From Candidatus Nanoarchaeia archaeon (GTDB taxonomy: Archaea; Nanobdellota; Nanobdellia; SCGC-AAA011-G17; JAFCDX01): a stretch of DNA of 55,191 bases. Positions 1-6,853 of the stretch are shown here, piece after piece; position 1 is the first letter of the stretch; each line of letters starts with the position of its first letter. The stretch spans positions 347,280 to 402,470 of the forward strand of contig JAQUOT010000001.1 of the NCBI GenBank assembly GCA_028716945.1, written 5' to 3'. The notes under the pieces are model-generated. The model was not told where the DNA came from and made no database searches. It saw nothing but the letters and a program-made list of their open reading frames with translations. The position numbers were made by a program, and so were the translations under genes.

Positions 1-567
1 TTCTTCATTTAATTGCTCTCCCAAAGATAAATAAGTACCTAATATATTTTTTTGTATCTTCGGTCCAATTTCTCTTACTTTTTTTATTTCTCTTATAAAT
101 TCTTCTTCACTTTCTGGATTTATCTCTTTTATCTTTTTTAATAAAAGAATATTTTGATTTAAAATAAAAAGTATTTTAGAGATATTTTCATTATATTCTT
201 TTTTTAAATTATTTTCTATTATTTTATCTTGTACCCAAGAGGCTCTTTCGATATTTGCTTCAAATGCATACCTCGCAAATTTAATAAAATCTTCATTTTT
301 AATTTTAGTAAAACGACATTTATTTTTAATTTTTATATTTATTAAACTCTTTAGAAGATCTAAAGTTTTTCTCTCATAATTTAATAAAATTTTTTCTTTT
401 AGTAAATTATTCATACATTTTATAACTTGGTCGAGGGTTATACTTATACATACTTCTTCGGTTCTACGAATTATTATGTTTTTAGAAAGTATATCGTTAT
501 TGAATTCAGAATAATCTATTATAGATTGCATTGGCATATCTTCAATTAAGCAAGTTTTTGTATCCAT
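1..567 (-). CDS. Hypothetical protein, C-terminal end cut by the window edge
   Basis: An open frame runs leftwards from ATG at 567 for 189 codons and leaves the window without a stop. The protein is lysine- and isoleucine-rich and mostly helical. Near its visible end it has VREIGPKIQKNILG, which resembles a helix-hairpin-helix DNA-contact motif (inference). A BRE/TATA promoter lies about 27 nt upstream, so the message is probably leaderless. I do not recognise the family. Confidence 0.6.
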   Translation of the reverse strand, partial: MDTKTCLIEDMPMQSIIDYSEFNNDILSKNIIIRRTEEVCISITLDQVIKCMNNLLKEKILLNYERKTLDLLKSLINIKIKNKCRFTKIKNEDFIKFARYAFEANIERASWVQDKIIENNLKKEYNENISKILFILNQNILLLKKIKEINPESEEEFIREIKKVREIGPKIQKNILGTYLSLGEQLNEE

Positions 568-589
568 CTAATTTAAAACCTCTGTAAGC

Positions 590-604
590 CTTATAAACCT
601 TTCT
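590..604 (-). promoter_or_regulatory. BRE/TATA promoter of the gene starting at 567
   Basis: On the minus strand AGAAAGG (BRE-like) is followed by TTTATAAG. The TATA centre (about 594) is 27 nt from ATG 567, which implies a leaderless or near-leaderless transcript. Confidence 0.6.
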
Positions 605-638
605 AAACTGTTCGTATAAGAACGATTAAATGAAGCAA

Positions 639-653
639 TTATCGTCGAGAATT
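639..653 (-). repeat. Stop-codon repeat, copy 1
   Basis: Minus-strand AATTCTCGACGATAA overlaps the end of the TAA stop of the 65-residue gene. The same 15 bases recur at 1669-1683 and 2309-2323, each time at a stop codon. Confidence 0.7.
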
Positions 654-849
654 AAATAGTTATCCTTCTAAGTGGTGCTAATGAATTATCATAATGGTAT
701 GTACTTAGTTTTTGTATTTGGTCTTTAATTTTTCTTAAGGCTTTTGAAGAATATTGTTGATTAGGTTCATTTGCAGATAATCCTTCAGAAGGGAGTAATG
801 CTTCTATTGTTTCCATAGATATAAAATAATCTTTTTTGGTTTTTTTCAT
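652..849 (-). CDS. Small basic hypothetical protein (65 aa)
   Basis: A 65-residue charged protein with Lys-rich N and Arg-rich C termini and no recognisable domain. A promoter with CGAAAG and ATTTAAAC is centred 25 nt upstream of ATG 849, so the message is predicted to be leaderless. The stop runs directly into the 15-bp repeat seen after two other genes of this cluster. It lies among small accessory genes next to a toxin-antitoxin pair. Function unknown. Confidence 0.55.
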   Translation of the reverse strand: MKKTKKDYFISMETIEALLPSEGLSANEPNQQYSSKALRKIKDQIQKLSTYHYDNSLAPLRRITI

Positions 850-869
850 ATAATTAAGAATACCTAAAA

Positions 870-885
870 GTTTAAATTACTTTCG
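870..885 (-). promoter_or_regulatory. BRE/TATA promoter of the gene starting at 849
   Basis: Minus strand: CGAAAGTA then AATTTAAAC, centred 25 nt before ATG 849. The upstream part matches the promoter at 1643-1656. Confidence 0.55.
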
Positions 886-895
886 AAAAGAACGA

Positions 896-1386
896 TTAAA
901 TGAATTCATCTTCAATAGAAGTTATTTCATCCCCAATAATTCTTTCAATCCTAGATCCTTCTTCTGGTTTTTCCAACTCTTCTCTATCGTGGGGATGAAA
1001 ATAAGGTTTATCTTCGTATTTATTTTCTGTTCGATCTATTACCTTATGTATTGCTCGAGCTATTTCAATAGCATATCCTTTAAGTCTAGATTTATATTCT
1101 TCATCTTTAGAAGAAAAAAATTCTTTTCTATACCTAAATAAGTTTACTAAAAGAACTTCTATTCTAAAATATGATCTATTTTCATCAACGCTTTTATTGA
1201 ATTTTGGTTTTTGATATTCTAATTTATTTTTAGTTTTATCGTTGGGAATCTTTATTTTTTTAGTTGGGTTAATACTTCATAAAACAGTTTAATTTCTTGT
1301 TTAGATGTCAGTTTAAGAGTAATATTGTTGTTAGGATTGCAAAGCCATCTCTCGATATCTTTTTGACTAGAATATATTTTTTTCAT
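896..1386 (-). CDS. Hypothetical protein split by a -1 shift at an A7 run
   Basis: Translation from ATG 1386 gives 44 residues and stops at 1252-1254, just after A7 (T7 at 1255-1261 on the plus strand). Re-reading one base at this run opens a frame of more than 110 further codons, ending at TAA 896-898, for a joined protein of 163 residues. The downstream frame contains no ATG, so it is unlikely to be an independent gene. The start overlaps the stop of the 79-residue gene as ATGA, which indicates translational coupling. The protein is charged and helical with an acidic C terminus; family unknown. Either this is a recent frameshift mutation, an assembly error, or programmed slippage on A-AAA-AAA. 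Confidence 0.6.
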
Positions 1387-1622
1387 ATTCCATTACGGGC
1401 TAAAGGCCCCCTATATTGATGAGTCTCTTTACGTTGAATTGGCAATCCTAAATATTCATCTTCATGATGTTTAAAAGTTCCATTTGAATTAAGTAAATCC
1501 TCTCCATTATCAGTTAATTTGTATGCATATTTAACCGCATAAGTTGTTAAGACATTAAGCATAAATAAAAGGCTAGATCTTTCTTCATTTACTTTTTGAA
1601 CTAAATTTGGTTTTTCTGCCAT
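1383..1622 (-). CDS. Hypothetical protein (79 aa)
   Basis: A 79-residue protein with a helical N-terminal half (NVLTTYAVKYAYKLTDNGEDLL) and a basic C terminus. It has its own BRE/TATA promoter centred 25 nt upstream (leaderless). Its TGA stop overlaps the ATG of the next gene, so the two form a coupled pair. No family recognised. The middle could be a small winged-helix fragment, but this is weak. Confidence 0.55.
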   Translation of the reverse strand: MAEKPNLVQKVNEERSSLLFMLNVLTTYAVKYAYKLTDNGEDLLNSNGTFKHHEDEYLGLPIQRKETHQYRGPLARNGI

Positions 1623-1642
1623 AAAATAAAGATAACCTAAAA

Positions 1643-1656
1643 ACTTAAATACCTTT
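1643..1656 (-). promoter_or_regulatory. BRE/TATA promoter of the gene starting at 1622
   Basis: Minus strand: CGAAAGG followed by TATTTAAGT, centred 25 nt before ATG 1622. Leaderless spacing. Confidence 0.6.
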
Positions 1657-1668
1657 CGAAAAACAATT

Positions 1669-1683
1669 TTATCGTCGAGAATT
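1669..1683 (-). repeat. Stop-codon repeat, copy 2
   Basis: The 15-base AATTCTCGACGATAA begins at the stop codon of the ribbon-helix-helix protein and lies between it and the promoter of the following gene. Confidence 0.7.
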
Positions 1684-1925
1684 TAGTTATTTAAATTATT
1701 TTTAATTAATTTTTCTATAACATTAGATATTTTTAAACTATTCTTTTCACAATAAGCCCTAAATTTTCTTAAAATTTCGCTATCTATAGTGATATCTATT
1801 CTTTCCTTTTTAGTAAATTTTGGGACTCTTCCAGTTTTTTCAAAGTCCATTAAGGCCTCAAATACTTCTGGCTTTTCTTTAATAATTTTTTTAGCCAAAT
1901 CCACAAATTCTTTATCTTGTAACAC
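1683..1925 (-). CDS. Ribbon-helix-helix protein, probable antitoxin
   Basis: 80 residues. The C-terminal half, ERIDITIDSEILRKFRAYCEKN followed by SLKISNVIEKLIKN, has the beta-strand plus two-helix pattern of MetJ/Arc-type ribbon-helix-helix DNA-binding proteins. The N-terminal half is a charged helix that could contact the toxin. It starts 14 nt inside the end of the Doc-like gene, so the pair is one transcript with the toxin first. RHH antitoxins usually repress their own promoter, here most likely the one at 2271-2280. Doc toxins normally pair with Phd-type antitoxins, so this partner is unusual. Confidence 0.65.
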   Translation of the reverse strand: MLQDKEFVDLAKKIIKEKPEVFEALMDFEKTGRVPKFTKKERIDITIDSEILRKFRAYCEKNSLKISNVIEKLIKNNLNN

Positions 1926-2244
1926 TTTTAATTAATACCTCAATTTCTTTTATACTAGTTATATTCTTTTTAACTATTTTTTCGATGATTTTATCTAATT
2001 TATAAGCATCATAAGCAAATTTATTTGCTTCGAAATAAGTTAATATTAAGGCTGCGGCAGTTCTTTTATTGCCCTCTTCAAAAATATGATCAATTAAGAT
2101 TGCTCTTGTTAAACAAGCTGCCTGTCTCAACCAACTTTTAGTATTTTTTAAAGTGGATATAGTATATTCTAAACTTGTTTTATTTACGACAATGCCTTTA
2201 TCGAATTGTTTATTTATCTCTATAACATCTTCTTTTCTTAACAT
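1912..2244 (-). CDS. Doc-type Fic-family toxin
   Basis: About 110 residues. The HIFEEGNKRTAAALIL segment matches the HxFx(D/N/E)xNKR catalytic signature of Doc proteins, Fic-fold kinases that phosphorylate EF-Tu in the phage P1 system. Lys in place of the second Gly of classical Fic proteins points to kinase rather than AMP-transfer chemistry (family knowledge). I chose ATG 2244 over ATG 2256 because the TATA box at 2271-2280 would place transcription start near 2249. It overlaps the downstream RHH gene by 14 nt. The small size, position and partner support a toxin-antitoxin module; the cellular target is not visible here. Confidence 0.72.
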   Translation of the reverse strand: MLRKEDVIEINKQFDKGIVVNKTSLEYTISTLKNTKSWLRQAACLTRAILIDHIFEEGNKRTAAALILTYFEANKFAYDAYKLDKIIEKIVKKNITSIKEIEVLIKSVTR

Positions 2245-2270
2245 TTTTATACACATAAATACACACGATT

Positions 2271-2280
2271 AATATATAAA
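2271..2280 (-). promoter_or_regulatory. TATA box of the toxin-antitoxin operon
   Basis: Minus strand: GGAAGA followed by TTTATATATT, centred about 31 nt before ATG 2244 and 19 nt before ATG 2256, favouring the downstream start. Confidence 0.55.
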
Positions 2281-2308
2281 TCTTCCTATTTTGCAGTAAA
2301 CAAATACT

Positions 2309-2323
2309 TTATCGTCGAGAATT
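2309..2323 (-). repeat. Stop-codon repeat, copy 3
   Basis: The third exact copy of AATTCTCGACGATAA begins at the stop of the 43-residue membrane peptide. Confidence 0.7.
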
Positions 2324-2454
2324 TAATTAGAACCTAATAATAAAACCAAAGCAAATATAATTAGCGTAGGATAACCTGGTGCATTTCCAAGGGTTTTAAT
2401 ATACCAATTACAATAATTGCACATTATTTTTAGCAATTTTTCTTTTGTAGGCAT
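2323..2454 (-). CDS. Small membrane peptide (43 aa)
   Basis: ATG 2454 to TAA 2323-2325. It begins MPTKEKLLKIMCNYCNWYIK, has CxxC, and ends with a hydrophobic segment TLIIFALVLLLGSN. TATA (TTTATAAA at 2476-2483) is centred 25 nt upstream, giving a leaderless start. A correctly placed promoter and the stop-codon repeat support a real gene. The coding call rests on these and not on homology. It lies just upstream of the toxin gene and may belong to the same accessory cluster. Confidence 0.45.
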   Translation of the reverse strand: MPTKEKLLKIMCNYCNWYIKTLGNAPGYPTLIIFALVLLLGSN

Positions 2455-2554
2455 ATAAAATTAATGCAAAATCGATTTATAAATTTATTTATTCTCCTTA
2501 ATTTATATGTTTTTAGACAACTATGCTTAAATATTAAGTTTATTCTGCAAAAAT

Positions 2555-3043
2555 ATGGAAAATTTAGAAGAAAAACAAAGAAAGATTAAAAAAAATTTAT
2601 TGAAATATGGTATTCGCGAAGAAAAATTTGAATATAATAATAGTTTTTTAATTAATCCGCATGCTTGGTTATGTAATAAAGAATATAGGGTTATCTTCAG
2701 AAAAAGAGCTAAATTAATAAAAGAAGAGCATATTCCAATAACCCAAAGTACATTAAATGCGAGATTTAAAGACTTAAAAGATTGTAGAGTTATAGAATTT
2801 GAAGTTTATATGCTTGCGAATAATGGATCTTCTGTCGAGGAAAAAATTCCTTTCATATCTTATTTTGAAAGGGGAGAAGAAGCTTTTGAACATTTATCTG
2901 AAAGATTATCTCATCAAAATAAAAATTTATTCTTATTATATCACGATGGAGACTTAAATGCTTACCATATATATTTTTCCGACGATGAAAATAAAAAATT
3001 AGAATTTAAAGATTTAGAAATTATCGTAGACTTCGAAAAATAA
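2555..3043 (+). CDS. Hypothetical protein (162 aa)
   Basis: Soluble mixed alpha/beta protein rich in Lys, Glu and aromatics, with no motif I recognise. TATA (CTTAAATATT, 2526-2535) is 25 nt before ATG 2555, so it is leaderless. It is the only plus-strand gene of the accessory strip and is followed by about 230 nt of AT-rich spacer. That spacer contains repeated AAGAGTTTAAG-type words and an imperfect relative of the stop-codon repeat (TTCTCGTCGATATAA, 3186-3200). Confidence 0.6.
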   Translation: MENLEEKQRKIKKNLLKYGIREEKFEYNNSFLINPHAWLCNKEYRVIFRKRAKLIKEEHIPITQSTLNARFKDLKDCRVIEFEVYMLANNGSSVEEKIPFISYFERGEEAFEHLSERLSHQNKNLFLLYHDGDLNAYHIYFSDDENKKLEFKDLEIIVDFEK

Positions 3044-3205
3044 AAAAGATATTTCTTGTGATAGCAAGCAAAACATTTAAGTTATTCTTAAAGAGTTTAA
3101 GCAGAATAGAGACAAAAGAGTTTAAGTATTACTTAAAACTTTTAATAAAATAAAAATTCTAAACCTTTCTTCGGAAAATCTAGATTTCTCGTCGATATAA
3201 AAAGA

Positions 3206-3264
3206 TTTATAAATAAAACAAACAGATTAAATACAATAATTAATAAAAAAATTATGTGAGGTGA
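3206..3264 (+). promoter_or_regulatory. Promoter and Shine-Dalgarno of the 39-residue gene
   Basis: TATA TTTATAAA lies at 3206-3213 with GAGGTGA at 3258-3264, six bases before ATG 3271. Unlike its leaderless neighbours this gene has a roughly 35-nt leader with a strong Shine-Dalgarno. Confidence 0.55.
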
Positions 3265-3270
3265 AAATAA

Positions 3271-3390
3271 ATGGGAAAAATTTTAGTAAAAAATGTAGTT
3301 CAAAGAAAAAAAGGTTATCTTTACTATGTAGATGGAAAAGGTAACGTCTGCGAAGCTCAAATGGCTCGTGGAGGAAAAAAGAAAAGATAA
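3271..3390 (+). CDS. Small basic protein (39 aa)
   Basis: MGKILVKNVVQRKKGYLYYV then a short hydrophilic turn and a Gly-Lys-rich C terminus ending GGKKKR. The basic tail and beta-strand-like N terminus suggest a ribosome- or nucleic-acid-associated peptide (inference). A TATA box, a strong Shine-Dalgarno and a clean stop support translation. I do not recognise a named family. It would be missed by callers with a 50-residue cutoff. Confidence 0.65.
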   Translation: MGKILVKNVVQRKKGYLYYVDGKGNVCEAQMARGGKKKR

Positions 3391-3420
3391 ATTCTAAATT
3401 TTTTATTTTTCTTTTTTTAT

Positions 3421-4455
3421 TTAATATTTTTGTGTAAAAGATCCACCCAATAGTTCATTTTTTGTTATGGAATAGTCTGTATGGGTAACATTATTTTTTA
3501 TAAGATATCTAGAAAAACCAATAATGTGTTTAATCCATTCTTTTCCTGAAAGTCCTCTAAAATGTTCTTTTAATTTATCTAAACTTAATCCATTAAGATT
3601 GCTTTTACTCATCTTAGATCCATCTTCGCTATAAAATAGAGGACCCACTAAATATTTTGTTCCAATTGTTTTATTAAACAAACATGCAGCTTCGTTGAAC
3701 ATCTTTATTTTATCTACTTTTTTGATTTGATTTTGTCCATGTAATTCATTATAATCTCCACCAAATACATGAACGTCTGAGAGAGGTTCTACTAATCCAT
3801 CTCTTATAGGATCTATTAAAAAATGAACCGGTAGTTCTATATTGGGATCAAATAAATAATATTCTCTATCTTCATCGCATTGTTTACAATGAGATTTTAT
3901 TTTTTTACTTATATTATCATAATCTGAAAAACTTTTTGTTGCAGTTTTACAAGTTGGACATATTGGGAAAACTGGAACTTTTCCATGCTTAAGATTATCC
4001 ATACCTAATATTTCTTTTAAATGTGTTGGATCTGAAAGTAATCTTTCAATTCCCCATCTATATGATTCATTTTTTTGTATATCTGAAAGTTTGCTAAAAG
4101 TAAATTCTACTCCTAATTCTTCAGATAATAAGCTTACATAGTCTTTTATATTTGCTGTACTATGATCTGCAAAAGTTTCATGACACTCATACGCGTCTGG
4201 TAAATGATTATAAGTCTTTAAGGTATTTCCATCAACCCCTTGAGCATCAATATCACAGATAGTTACATTTAATTTGGATTTATGTGTTCCAAGAGAATTA
4301 ACCAGCCATGCAGCATACGCCAAGGTTATCATATTTCCTAAATGAATTATTCCAGAAGGCCTTAAACCTACTTCAACTTTATAGTTTTCTTTAGGTGATT
4401 CCTCTTTTAAATGAAGAACCAATTCATCAAGATTTGTGAAGACATTTAATTTCAT
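3421..4455 (-). CDS. Class I lysyl-tRNA synthetase-like protein, short form
   Basis: 344 residues. GLRPSGIIHLGN carries the HIGH-type signature, ICDIDAQGVDG and the following YNHLP resemble class I LysRS, and two CxxC pairs (CPTC, CKQC) form a probable zinc knuckle. GSKMSKS is a KMSKS motif where class I LysRS normally has MSSSKG. Archaeal class I LysRS is about 500 residues with a C-terminal helical anticodon-binding domain; here only about 60 residues follow KMSKS, so that domain is missing. It could be a divergent LysRS, an editing or amino-acid-activating paralogue, or a tRNA-independent ligase. A TATA box at 4481-4488 gives a near-leaderless transcript. Confidence 0.6.
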   Translation of the reverse strand: MKLNVFTNLDELVLHLKEESPKENYKVEVGLRPSGIIHLGNMITLAYAAWLVNSLGTHKSKLNVTICDIDAQGVDGNTLKTYNHLPDAYECHETFADHSTANIKDYVSLLSEELGVEFTFSKLSDIQKNESYRWGIERLLSDPTHLKEILGMDNLKHGKVPVFPICPTCKTATKSFSDYDNISKKIKSHCKQCDEDREYYLFDPNIELPVHFLIDPIRDGLVEPLSDVHVFGGDYNELHGQNQIKKVDKIKMFNEAACLFNKTIGTKYLVGPLFYSEDGSKMSKSNLNGLSLDKLKEHFRGLSGKEWIKHIIGFSRYLIKNNVTHTDYSITKNELLGGSFTQKY

Positions 4456-4520
4456 TTTATTTTAATTATTACATCTTTACTTTATAAATGTTTCTATTTT
4501 AATCACTTAATAGTAATTAC

Positions 4521-5354
4521 TTAAAAAGTATCTAAAGGGCTTTTAACCTTCTTTAATTGGGTTTTACTAACTTTTGTATAGAATTGTGTTGTTTGTAAAT
4601 TAGTGTGAGCTAATAATTCTTGAATTAATCTAATGTCAACTCCATATTCAAGTAAATGTGTAGCAAAAGCATGTCTAAGTAAATGACAATAAACATGTTT
4701 TTTTATTCCAGATCTTTTTGCAACTCTACTTACAACTCTTTGAATTGCTCTAACGCTTATAGGTTCATCCCTATTTTTTCCATAGAAAATATAAGTTAAA
4801 TCTGGCTCTTCTTTCATATATTCTTTTAAATCTTTAATTAAAGTTTCTGATAAAATAAAAAATCTATCTTTCCCTCCTTTTCCAGATTTTAATAATCCAG
4901 TTTTATCTTCAATATTAATATCTGCCATTCTTATTTTAGAACATTCACTTACTCTTAATCCAGAAGAATACATAATTTCAATCATTAATTTATTTCTTAA
5001 GGTTTTTGAATTATTTATTAAAACTTTTATTTCTTCTTTAGTTAAAACATCTGGCAATTTTCTTACTTTTTTTGGAGTTTTTATATCATCCATTATTTTT
5101 TTCTTTAATAATCCATCATAAAAGAATTTCAAAGAAGCTTTTGCTAATGCAGCAGAAGAACAATCATATTTTTTTTCTGATAATAAATATGCTAAGAATT
5201 TTTTTACATCATCCTCGGTTATTTTAGAACAATCTTTTTTTATAAAGTTAAGAAACATTTCGTTATAGAAGCAATAAGCTTTTTGTGTTTGTTTAGATTT
5301 CCCTTGAATTTGTAATTCGGTATTGATTTTTTCCAAAACCGTTTTTTTATCCAT
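4521..5354 (-). CDS. xerA: XerA-type tyrosine recombinase
   Basis: 277 residues, the usual archaeal Xer length. The SAM-like N-terminal core-binding domain spans about 1-95 and the catalytic domain about 100-277. Visible catalytic residues are Arg134 (SSGLRVSE), Lys159/162 (KGGKDR), His224 and Arg227 (CHLLRHAFATHL), His250 (LLAHTNLQTT) and nucleophile Tyr259. The C terminus KKVKSPLD is typical of XerA. In archaea this enzyme resolves chromosome dimers at a dif-like site. An integrase role for the neighbouring accessory strip is possible but no att sites are evident. The promoter GGTTTAAATAATAATG gives a nearly leaderless start at 5354. Confidence 0.85.
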   Translation of the reverse strand: MDKKTVLEKINTELQIQGKSKQTQKAYCFYNEMFLNFIKKDCSKITEDDVKKFLAYLLSEKKYDCSSAALAKASLKFFYDGLLKKKIMDDIKTPKKVRKLPDVLTKEEIKVLINNSKTLRNKLMIEIMYSSGLRVSECSKIRMADINIEDKTGLLKSGKGGKDRFFILSETLIKDLKEYMKEEPDLTYIFYGKNRDEPISVRAIQRVVSRVAKRSGIKKHVYCHLLRHAFATHLLEYGVDIRLIQELLAHTNLQTTQFYTKVSKTQLKKVKSPLDTF

Positions 5355-5388
5355 ATATTCTTATACGAACATTATTATTTAAACCTTT

Positions 5389-5784
5389 TTAATTCACTTT
5401 TGCTTTAAGAATCCAGTCTCTTTTCATATAATCATCAATAATTTGTTTCATTTCTTCAGGAATTTCTTCTTTGGGAGAATGTATTTTGGATATCATTAAT
5501 AAACCCATAAATTCTGTGTGTAAATTTTCTAATTGTGCTTTTTTACTCTGGTAAAGTTTGGAGGTTGTATTTAATTTTCTAATATAATTATCTAAATAAA
5601 TCATATTCCCATAAACTCTAGAAAATTGATTAATAGTATAAGTCTCAAAAAATTTGAGTTGTTTTTTTACAAAATTAGAATCTTCATTAAAATGTTCTTC
5701 TAAACTTCGTGCAATTTTTAAAAATTTAACAACTTCTCCTTCAGCTATTGCATTAATTCCATACTTTTTATAATGTGTTTGCAT
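5389..5784 (-). CDS. Hypothetical helical protein (131 aa)
   Basis: An almost entirely helical 131-residue protein with heptad-like stretches (KKQLKFFETYTINQFSRVYG) and no catalytic motif visible. It lies upstream of xerA in the same orientation, but each has its own AT-rich promoter region. Family not recognised. Confidence 0.55.
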   Translation of the reverse strand: MQTHYKKYGINAIAEGEVVKFLKIARSLEEHFNEDSNFVKKQLKFFETYTINQFSRVYGNMIYLDNYIRKLNTTSKLYQSKKAQLENLHTEFMGLLMISKIHSPKEEIPEEMKQIIDDYMKRDWILKAKVN

Positions 5785-5820
5785 AAAAAATCTTTTAATT
5801 GATTCTTTATATACCTTTCT

Positions 5821-6084
5821 TTATGCAAGATAAATAAGAAATCCTTTTTCTTCATCACGCATTATAAAATATCCCCTATCATATCCTAAATAGTTAATTT
5901 TAACACCTTTTTTTGCTCGCTCATTTATGAATTCAGTAATTCTATTATTATAACAAGGCATTTTTGTTTTTCCAAGTTCTTCTTGTACTAATCTTCTCGC
6001 TTTTCCCTGTCTGATTAATTCTGCTACAAATCTTGCTGCTACACCACTTAAATTTTTTTCTCCTACTAACAGATCTAAACTCAC
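5821..6084 (-). CDS. Hypothetical protein (87 aa), GTG start
   Basis: Starts at GTG 6084 after AGGTGA, which overlaps the stop of the upstream membrane protein gene, so it is the last gene of the TraB/M50-like operon. The protein has a basic helical N-terminal half (AARFVAELIRQGKARRLVQEEL) and a beta-rich C terminus (VKINYLGYDRGYFIMRDEEK). No family recognised. Confidence 0.55.
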   Translation of the reverse strand: MSLDLLVGEKNLSGVAARFVAELIRQGKARRLVQEELGKTKMPCYNNRITEFINERAKKGVKINYLGYDRGYFIMRDEEKGFLIYLA

Positions 6085-6091
6085 AAGTCAC

Positions 6092-6853
6092 CTACTTCTT
6101 TTCATAAATGTAAATGTAAAACATCATTATTGCAAATGAAATTAATATTGTTGTTATTGTAGCTAAAATAAAATTTATTTGACTTAAGGCCAAAGAAAAT
6201 GCAAAAAAAGCAATACTAAAAATATAAAATGATAAAGAACCAAATAAAATTTCTAAACCTTCTAATCCCGGTAAAGGAACTAAACTAAAAACACATATCC
6301 ACAAATTTATTATAATAAATAAGTCAAAATTTATTCCTGTCCAAGCTGCTAAATTGGATAATACTAAAACCAAAAGTAAATTCACTAATGCTCCAGAAAA
6401 TATTACAATTGCTTTTTCCATACCGGTTATTTTTGGAAAAACCCTTCCAATTCTTTTTGATTCATTAGTTTCTATAACTGTAGTTCCTGTTGCAGCAAAA
6501 AACCACAATCCATTTGAAATTAAAGTAATAAAAATTGAAAATAAATAAGCTGGAAGTCCTTCAATTGTCCAAGGTCCAACCTTTTTTGGAAATTTATCTT
6601 TTAGTCTATAACTATACCTTTTAATTTTCCATAAATCAAATTCGGTTTGACACCCATATTTCTTTGCGACTAATTTTTGAACTAGTTGATGTAATAAAAC
6701 TGAAATTGAAACTACCAATAAAACTAAAACAAAATTTGTTAACCAATGATTCCAATTAAAAACATCGGCTTTATCATTATACCCAAAAATAAAACCTAAA
6801 ATTAAGATAGCAATAACAAGTCTATTTACCTCTTTTTTGCTAAATATTCCCAT
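6092..6853 (-). CDS. M50 (site-2 protease)-like membrane protein, catalytic residues lost
   Basis: 253 residues with about six membrane segments. The order of elements matches M50 metalloproteases: a first motif in a membrane helix (LLHQLVQKLVAKKYG at the HExxH...A..G site), FSGALVNLLL at the AGPLxNLLL site, and NLWICVFSLVPLPGLEG at the NLLPxPxLDG site. The zinc and catalytic residues are changed (Glu to Gln, second His to Gln, Asp to Glu), so proteolysis is unlikely. Inactive relatives often act as membrane chaperones or regulators (family knowledge). Its start overlaps the end of the TraB-family gene, indicating co-expression. Confidence 0.6.
   Translation of the reverse strand: MGIFSKKEVNRLVIAILILGFIFGYNDKADVFNWNHWLTNFVLVLLVVSISVLLHQLVQKLVAKKYGCQTEFDLWKIKRYSYRLKDKFPKKVGPWTIEGLPAYLFSIFITLISNGLWFFAATGTTVIETNESKRIGRVFPKITGMEKAIVIFSGALVNLLLVLVLSNLAAWTGINFDLFIIINLWICVFSLVPLPGLEGLEILFGSLSFYIFSIAFFAFSLALSQINFILATITTILISFAIMMFYIYIYEKK

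Noticed and set aside
1252-1386. Treating the A7 break as another BHB intron
   Set aside because: No complementary 4-nt helix with 3-nt bulges is found around the junction; a single-base slip explains the frames fully.
610-5370. 13-bp match TTCTTATACGAAC at 610-622 and 5358-5370, as a dif or att pair near xerA
   Set aside because: In 55 kb of AT-rich DNA many 13-bp matches are expected by chance, and the arms do not form the 11-6-11 layout of a dif site.
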